From positions 620,001 to 684,000 of the forward strand of contig JAEZTC010000013.1 of assembly GCA_023421675.1 (NCBI GenBank): DNA of 64,000 bases. The letters are read 5' to 3'. This DNA comes from Bacillota bacterium (GTDB lineage: Bacteria; Bacillota; Clostridia; Acetivibrionales; JANLFN01). The position numbers and the translations under genes were made by a program. The notes under the pieces were generated by a model. That model did no database searches. It was given only the letters and a program-made list of their open reading frames with translations, and was not told the DNA's origin. Positions 59,183 to 64,000 of this stretch are shown in pieces. Numbering within the stretch: the first letter of the stretch is position 1; the number at the start of each line of letters is the position of its first letter.

Positions 59183-59860
59183 ATGATTAAAATTGCTCCG
59201 TCTATACTCGCGGCAGACTTTTCAAAACTAGGTGACGAAATAAAAAAGGTAGAAAAAGCCGGGGCTGATATGATCCATATTGATGTTATGGATGGTCACT
59301 TTGTACCAAATATTACAATGGGTCCTCCTGTTATTAAAGCGATTAGACCTATAACGGGACTTATTTTTGATGTTCATCTTATGATAGAAAATCCGGCACA
59401 GTATATAGACACCTTTATAGATTCGGGTGCAGATATTATTACAGTACATGTGGAAACAACAAAACATCTTAATAAGGTTATACAAAGTATCAAACAAAAG
59501 GGTAAGAGAGCAGCGGTATCTTTAAATCCGGCAACTCCGCTCAGTTCCATAGACTGTATCCTGCAGGATGTTGATATGGTCCTGTTAATGACTGTAAACC
59601 CCGGATTTGGAGGGCAGACATATTTGGAGTCGGTTACTGAAAAAATCAGGGAACTCAAAGCAATGATTAAGGCAAGAAAGCTTAGGGTTGAAATAGAAAT
59701 AGACGGCGGGGTTGATCTTGGTAATATACAGCGAGCTGCTGAGGCTGGAGCTAATATATTTGTAGCAGGTACAACCATATTTAATGCAGTTAATACTTCT
59801 GAAATAATTAAGGAATTAAGGGAAAAAGCATATGAAGGCATTAATAGCATGCAGCGGTGA
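59183..59860 (+). CDS. rpe: Ribulose-phosphate 3-epimerase
   Basis: 225 residues. Interconverts ribulose and xylulose 5-phosphate. TIM-barrel with APSILAADFSKLGDE, HIDVMDGHFVPNITMGP, DVHLMIENP, VNPGFGGQ and EIDGGVDLGN. Six bases after rsgA; the end overlaps thiN by 29 bases. Confidence 0.96.
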   Translation: MIKIAPSILAADFSKLGDEIKKVEKAGADMIHIDVMDGHFVPNITMGPPVIKAIRPITGLIFDVHLMIENPAQYIDTFIDSGADIITVHVETTKHLNKVIQSIKQKGKRAAVSLNPATPLSSIDCILQDVDMVLLMTVNPGFGGQTYLESVTEKIRELKAMIKARKLRVEIEIDGGVDLGNIQRAAEAGANIFVAGTTIFNAVNTSEIIKELREKAYEGINSMQR

Positions 59861-60467
59861 AATAGAGGATTATTCTTTCTGCAGCAGACATATTAAAGAT
59901 TTAGATTACATAATCGGTGTAGACGGCGGTGCTCATCACCTATTAAGACTCGGTTTGAAGCCTGATGTTTTATTAGGTGATTTTGATTCAATCCTTGAAT
60001 CGGATTTGGAGTATTTTAAAAATGAGAATATTGAAATATTAAAATATCCTTCTGAGAAGGACCTTACAGATTCGGAACTTGCTATTGAAACTGTATTGGA
60101 AAAAGGCTGTGATACAGTAATTATGATTGGATGTATCGGAAGCCGCGTAGACCATTCAATTGCTAACATTCAACTTCTCAAGAAACTTCTGGATAATGGG
60201 GTAAAGGGTATAATTGTTAATGAAAATAATGAAATAACTCTTATAAGAGATCATCTTGAGTTGAAAAGGGAAGATAATACAAGGGTATCACTTCTCTCAC
60301 TTACAGATAAAGTAACTGGAATTACTCTTAAGGGTTTCTACTATCCGTTAAATGATTTTACTTTGGAATTAGGCTCAGCCAGGGGTGTCAGTAATGAATT
60401 TGCGGAAGACACCGCAGAGATAACAATTAAAGAAGGACTGCTCCTTGTGATTAAGGCAAGGGATTAG
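59832..60467 (+). CDS. thiN: Thiamine pyrophosphokinase
   Basis: 211 residues. Transfers pyrophosphate from ATP to thiamine. Motifs: VDGGAHHLLRLGLKPDVLLG, GDFDSI, PSEKDLTDSELA and IGCIGSRVDHSIANIQLL. The start, ATG 59832, lies within rpe, so the two are translationally coupled. Confidence 0.93.
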   Translation: MKALIACSGEIEDYSFCSRHIKDLDYIIGVDGGAHHLLRLGLKPDVLLGDFDSILESDLEYFKNENIEILKYPSEKDLTDSELAIETVLEKGCDTVIMIGCIGSRVDHSIANIQLLKKLLDNGVKGIIVNENNEITLIRDHLELKREDNTRVSLLSLTDKVTGITLKGFYYPLNDFTLELGSARGVSNEFAEDTAEITIKEGLLLVIKARD

Positions 60468-60489
60468 CAAGCCTTTTAGGGAGTCATAC

Positions 60490-60969
60490 ATGAATCAAAT
60501 ATTCAGAACCTATTATAGCTCACCTATAGGGGTGCTGCGAATAACCGCATACGAAGATTCAATAAATGCTCTTGAATTTTGCGATACTCAGCCTGAATTT
60601 ATAGAAACAGTGAATGAACCGGTTATAATCAAAGACTGCAAAAGCCAGCTCGATGAATATTTTCGGGGAAATAGGACTGAGTTTAATCTAAAACTGTCAC
60701 TTTCAGGGACAGATTTTCAAAATAAGGTCTGGAAGGAACTATTAAGAGTACCTTATGGTAAGACCGCATCTTACAAGGATATTGCAATGTCATGCGGAAA
60801 TCCCAAGGCAGTACGTGCTGTAGGCGGAGCAAACCATAATAACAGAATTGCAATTATAATTCCCTGCCATAGGATAGTAGGAAGTAACGGAAAACTTACT
60901 GGTTATGCCGGAGGATTGTGGCGTAAGGAATGGCTTCTAAAGCATGAAATGAAAAAAACTGGCGTTTGA
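60490..60969 (+). CDS. ogt: Methylated-DNA-protein-cysteine S-methyltransferase
   Basis: 159 residues. It takes O6-alkyl groups off guanine onto its own Cys. The active-site motif IPCHRIVGSNG and the DNA-binding GGANHNNRIAI are present, with RVPYGKTASYKDIA in the helix-turn-helix. No Ada-type N-terminal domain. Its stop lies inside a hairpin terminator. Confidence 0.95.
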   Translation: MNQIFRTYYSSPIGVLRITAYEDSINALEFCDTQPEFIETVNEPVIIKDCKSQLDEYFRGNRTEFNLKLSLSGTDFQNKVWKELLRVPYGKTASYKDIAMSCGNPKAVRAVGGANHNNRIAIIIPCHRIVGSNGKLTGYAGGLWRKEWLLKHEMKKTGV

Positions 60970-60982
60970 GCCAGTTTTTTTG
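60952..60982. terminator. Bidirectional terminator overlapping the ogt stop
   Basis: AAAAAACTGGC pairs with GCCAGTTTTTT around GTTTGA, flanked by A-run and T-run; it serves ogt and the convergent aminotransferase gene. Confidence 0.88.
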
Positions 60983-60996
60983 TTATATGTTGTGGC

Positions 60997-62178
60997 TTAT
61001 TTAAATTCCTTTGCAAGTGCCGTGAAAGCGGGCAGCGAAGCTTCAACCATTTTCGGACTTACACAGTAGGCAAGTCTGAAGTAACCGGGACAGCCGAAGC
61101 CGCTTCCTGGAACGATTATCAGGTTGTATTTCAAAGCTCTGTTTTTGAATTCCACATCATCAGCTATTAAAGCCTTTGGGAAAAGATAAAAAGCACCCTG
61201 TGGCTTGGCACAGGTAAAGCCTAGACTTGTAAGATGGTTATAAAGCATATCTCTTCTTTGCTTATACAAGGTGTTATCAACCTTTTCTTCGAGAGCTTCT
61301 GCGATTACCTTTTGGAAAAGTGCAGGTGCATTTACAAAACCAAGAGTTCTATTTGCAAAAACCATTGCATCCGAAACATTAATGTAATCGTCAATGTTGC
61401 TGCTTATTGCTATATATCCTATGCGTTCACCCGGAAGAGCAAGTGATTTGCTGAAGGAATTTAGTATTATTGCATTTTTGAACAACTTCATCATATTTGG
61501 TACTTTAACGTTGTCATATGTTATTTTGTTGTAGGGCTCATCCGAAAGTACATAGATAGTTGTTCCAAATTTCTTTTCAGCACTTTCAAGAACTTTGGCG
61601 ATTTCCGACAGCACCTGTTCACTGTACACTACACCTGTCGGGTTATTAGGAGTATTAAGTATTATTGCCTTTGTCCTTTTTGTCAGGTGTTTTTCCAGTT
61701 CTTCAGGGTCCGGCTCGAAAGTATCCTTCTTTGTAGATACAATTACCGGTTTACCGCCGTGATTGTCTATATAGAAAAGGTATTCAACAAAATATGGTGC
61801 AAGTACTATAACTTCATCATCCGGGTCCAGCAAGGCTTTGAAAGTGACGTTGAGTGCAGCGGCTGCACCACATGTCATTATTATATTTTCACTTCCAAGA
61901 GATACCCCTGATTCTTTTTTAATGTATGTTGCAACTTTTTCTCTGACATTAGGGTATCCTGCATTGCTCATATAAGCATGCATATTGGGTTTGTCTTCCA
62001 GTACAAGATTTTTTAAGGTTTCTTTTACTTTGGGCTGTGGAGGGTTGTCAGGGTTGCCAAGTGAAAAGTCATATACATTGTCTGCTCCAAACTGCTTCCG
62101 AAGCTTTTCGCCTTCTTCAAACATAGCTCTTATAAAAGAGGAGTTTGCCAGGTTTTGTTCCATTTTTTTAGATATCAT
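60997..62178 (-). CDS. Class I pyridoxal-phosphate aminotransferase (aspartate aminotransferase-like)
   Basis: 393 residues from ATG 62178 (AATGGAG upstream; GTG 62187 adds three). Fold-type I aminotransferase: FSLGNPDNPPQPKV near the N-terminus, MTCGAAAALNVTFKALLDPDDE, NTPNNPTGVVYS, VLSDEPYNKITYD and the PLP-Lys in NSFSKSLALPGERIGYIA. The aspartate/alanine type is likely; substrate is not fixed by sequence. It stands next to rqcH on the same strand, 16 bases apart. Confidence 0.9.
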   Translation of the reverse strand: MISKKMEQNLANSSFIRAMFEEGEKLRKQFGADNVYDFSLGNPDNPPQPKVKETLKNLVLEDKPNMHAYMSNAGYPNVREKVATYIKKESGVSLGSENIIMTCGAAAALNVTFKALLDPDDEVIVLAPYFVEYLFYIDNHGGKPVIVSTKKDTFEPDPEELEKHLTKRTKAIILNTPNNPTGVVYSEQVLSEIAKVLESAEKKFGTTIYVLSDEPYNKITYDNVKVPNMMKLFKNAIILNSFSKSLALPGERIGYIAISSNIDDYINVSDAMVFANRTLGFVNAPALFQKVIAEALEEKVDNTLYKQRRDMLYNHLTSLGFTCAKPQGAFYLFPKALIADDVEFKNRALKYNLIIVPGSGFGCPGYFRLAYCVSPKMVEASLPAFTALAKEFK

Positions 62179-62194
62179 ATACAGCACTCCATTC

Positions 62195-63955
62195 TTAATT
62201 TTTATCTAAACTTTTTACAATAGTTTCATCAGGTGTTACTACAATTGTCTTGAATTTATCATAAGTAACCATTCCGGGCTTTGCTCCGGGCAATTTCTTT
62301 ACGTTCTTAACCAGGGTGTAATCCACCTGTACGCCAGATGACTGCTTCGCCTTGCTGTGATATGCTGCAAGTATTGCTGCTTCAAGAAGTGTTTGAGTGG
62401 GTACAGCCTTTTGATATTCACCTTTTATAATTACGTGAGAACCTGGTATGTCCTTTGTATGAAGCCAGGTATCATTGCTGGAAGAAGCTTTTAAAGTCAG
62501 CTGGTCATTCTGTTTATTGTTTTTACCTACATATATATCGAACCCGTCGGTTGATATAAAATGAAAAGGTGAAGATAGCTTATTTGGTTTTTTATAGCCG
62601 TTTTTTCTTCTAATGTTTATATATCCCTGTTCAGCAAGCTCCTGACGTATTTCGTCGATCTCCTGAATGGTTGCACAGTTATCAAGAAGATGACTTACAT
62701 TTTGCAGGTATTCCAGTTCAGTCTTTGTATCTTCCAACTGACGGCTTACATGAAGGAAGGTATTCTTTGCCTTTGTATATTGTCTAAAGTACCTTTGGGC
62801 ATTTTCCTGCGGTGAAAGCTGCTCATCAAGGGGTATCTTAATATATTCTTCTGTTTCGCTGTAATAATTCAGCAGAGATACTTCCTTTAAACCCTTTGAT
62901 ATGGCATATATATTTGCAGTAATAAGTTCCCCGAAAAGCTGCAATTTATCACGGCCTTCAACATCCTTTAATGATTTTTGCTGAATGTTCAGTTTTTTTG
63001 AGGCTCTGTCAATGTTGTTTGAAAGAACTTTGGTTATATCGGATTTCTTTTGCCTAAGTCTTTCTATATGGTCTCTGTAATAGTAGAATTCGTCAACAGT
63101 TTCATTGACCGAATTCATATACTTTACTGCTGATGAGGTATATATTGGTATACAATGGAAATCTAGAGGTTTCTCTGTATCGTCCGGAGAATAAATTATA
63201 CAGGGCTTATAAGCGTTTTCCTTGATTTCTGTTAATACTTTTTCAATTTCTTGTGCCAGCTTGTCAAAGTCGTTATCTGAAAGTGAAGTCATTAAGGTTT
63301 TGCTGTCTAAAGTTGCTCTGCCGCAGATTTCCCTGCAAAGCAACGGACTGAAGCCTTTTATATTATCCAGTAAAAACCCGTCTATGGTTTTGCCTTCTTC
63401 AGGTACTATATTGAGCATCGCCCTGCTATCAAGTATTTCAGGACTGAATTTATCCTGCGCAGGAGGAAGCATATACTGCTTGCCCGGCATTACTTCTCTA
63501 ACGCTGCTGGTTCCAAAATCAACATGCTTGATTGAATCAAGAATTTTTCCCTGATCACTTACAAGTATTATATTACTGTAACGTCCCATTATTTCAATTG
63601 TAAGCTTTTTAACTGTATATTCCTCTATGTCATTGATTGACTCAATATCAATTGTAATTATTCTCTCATAGTCATAAAATTCTATGTTTACTATTCTTCC
63701 GCCTGATATATATTTACGCAGAAGCATGCAGAAAGTAGGCGCTGCTTGAGGGTTCTCCTTTTGACGGGTTGTGATATGTACCCTTGGATATTTTGCGCTC
63801 GCGCTCATCAGAAGCCTGTAATTGTTTCCGTTTGACCTTATCATTAGTACAATTTCATCCGATTCAGGCTGATATATTTTTTCTATACGTCCTCCCATCA
63901 ATAAATCAGATAGCTCACGGGAGATGCATTTTGTTACTACACCATCAAAAGGCAA
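62195..63955 (-). CDS. rqcH: RqcH/NFACT-family ribosome quality-control protein (FbpA-like)
   Basis: 586 residues from TTG 63955 (AAAGGAG 9 bases upstream). RqcH binds stalled 50S subunits and adds alanine tails. Domains: NFACT-N from MPFDGVVTKCISRELSDLL, with TFCMLLRKYISGG; a coiled coil at about 295-440; and the NFACT-R domain with DIYVGKNNKQNDQLTL, SNDTWLHTKDIPGSHVII and AILAAYHSKAKQSS. Once annotated as fibronectin-binding protein. Confidence 0.92.
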   Translation of the reverse strand: MPFDGVVTKCISRELSDLLMGGRIEKIYQPESDEIVLMIRSNGNNYRLLMSASAKYPRVHITTRQKENPQAAPTFCMLLRKYISGGRIVNIEFYDYERIITIDIESINDIEEYTVKKLTIEIMGRYSNIILVSDQGKILDSIKHVDFGTSSVREVMPGKQYMLPPAQDKFSPEILDSRAMLNIVPEEGKTIDGFLLDNIKGFSPLLCREICGRATLDSKTLMTSLSDNDFDKLAQEIEKVLTEIKENAYKPCIIYSPDDTEKPLDFHCIPIYTSSAVKYMNSVNETVDEFYYYRDHIERLRQKKSDITKVLSNNIDRASKKLNIQQKSLKDVEGRDKLQLFGELITANIYAISKGLKEVSLLNYYSETEEYIKIPLDEQLSPQENAQRYFRQYTKAKNTFLHVSRQLEDTKTELEYLQNVSHLLDNCATIQEIDEIRQELAEQGYINIRRKNGYKKPNKLSSPFHFISTDGFDIYVGKNNKQNDQLTLKASSSNDTWLHTKDIPGSHVIIKGEYQKAVPTQTLLEAAILAAYHSKAKQSSGVQVDYTLVKNVKKLPGAKPGMVTYDKFKTIVVTPDETIVKSLDKN

Positions 63956-64000
63956 CTGTTATTTCTCCTTTAAAGTTAGATTAATCTAAATTATAACAGA

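Overview
The window is AT-rich DNA from a low-GC Gram-positive anaerobe. A mesophilic clostridium of the Ruminiclostridium type fits best. The evidence is strong AGGAGG-type ribosome binding sites with frequent TTG/GTG starts, a clostridial nif set (nifI1/nifI2 inside the operon, a NifN-NifB fusion, homocitrate synthase split into omega and alpha chains, a thioredoxin-like [2Fe-2S] ferredoxin), sporulation-type genes (PdaB-like deacetylase, LysM protein) and a Firmicute PrpC-PrkC-RsgA-Rpe-ThiN run. The genus is inferred from gene content; no rRNA gene is present.

1-7.4 kb: the end of an FtsX-like permease, a double-LysM protein, an unknown protein with a duplicated HTH-like motif, a BlaI/M56-peptidase pair under a promoter that carries BlaI-type sites, a membrane protein, asparagine synthetase (minus strand), and ferritin with a TM1266-like small regulator.

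7.7-25.1 kb: the most interesting region. A first operon encodes a sugar ABC importer (lipoprotein, double ATPase, permease), 5-methylthioribose kinase and methylthioribose-1-phosphate isomerase. A convergent DeoR-type regulator follows. A second, divergent operon starts at a clear promoter and encodes a class II aldolase, a CoA-acylating aldehyde dehydrogenase, four BMC-domain shell proteins, PduL, a EutN-type pentamer protein, a solute-binding-protein fold with no signal peptide, a CoA-disulfide-reductase-like flavoprotein, a two-subunit CoA-transferase-like pair and an iron alcohol dehydrogenase. Read together, this looks like a bacterial microcompartment for 5-methylthioribose and/or 5-deoxyribose: import, phosphorylation, isomerisation, then aldol cleavage to dihydroxyacetone phosphate plus a short aldehyde, which is oxidised and reduced inside the shell. 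Aldolase, aldehyde dehydrogenase and PduL each carry a terminal amphipathic helix of the encapsulation type.

25.1-41.1 kb: a one-component molybdate-type regulator (HTH plus periplasmic-binding-like domain), modABC, and nifH-nifI1-nifI2-nifD-nifK-nifE-nifN/B-ferredoxin-nifVomega-nifValpha. The modA and nifH leaders contain terminator-like hairpins, and the nifK-nifE and nifE-nifN/B gaps contain hairpins without U-tracts. Molybdate uptake, homocitrate, FeMo-cofactor assembly and PII-like post-translational control of a Mo-nitrogenase are thus grouped together.

41.2-64 kb: mostly housekeeping. A pyruvate-kinase-C-domain-like protein, ribokinase, PdaB, a protein that looks like a Mur ligase without its P-loop, a tandem OB-fold protein, a candidate structured RNA leader before a small P-loop protein, priA, def, fmt, a two-domain hypothetical, a membrane zinc peptidase, a three-copy intergenic repeat, a methyltransferase, rsmB, rlmN, prpC, prkC, rsgA, rpe, thiN, ogt, and on the minus strand an aminotransferase and rqcH/NFACT. 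I saw no tRNA, rRNA, CRISPR array, insertion sequence or prophage.
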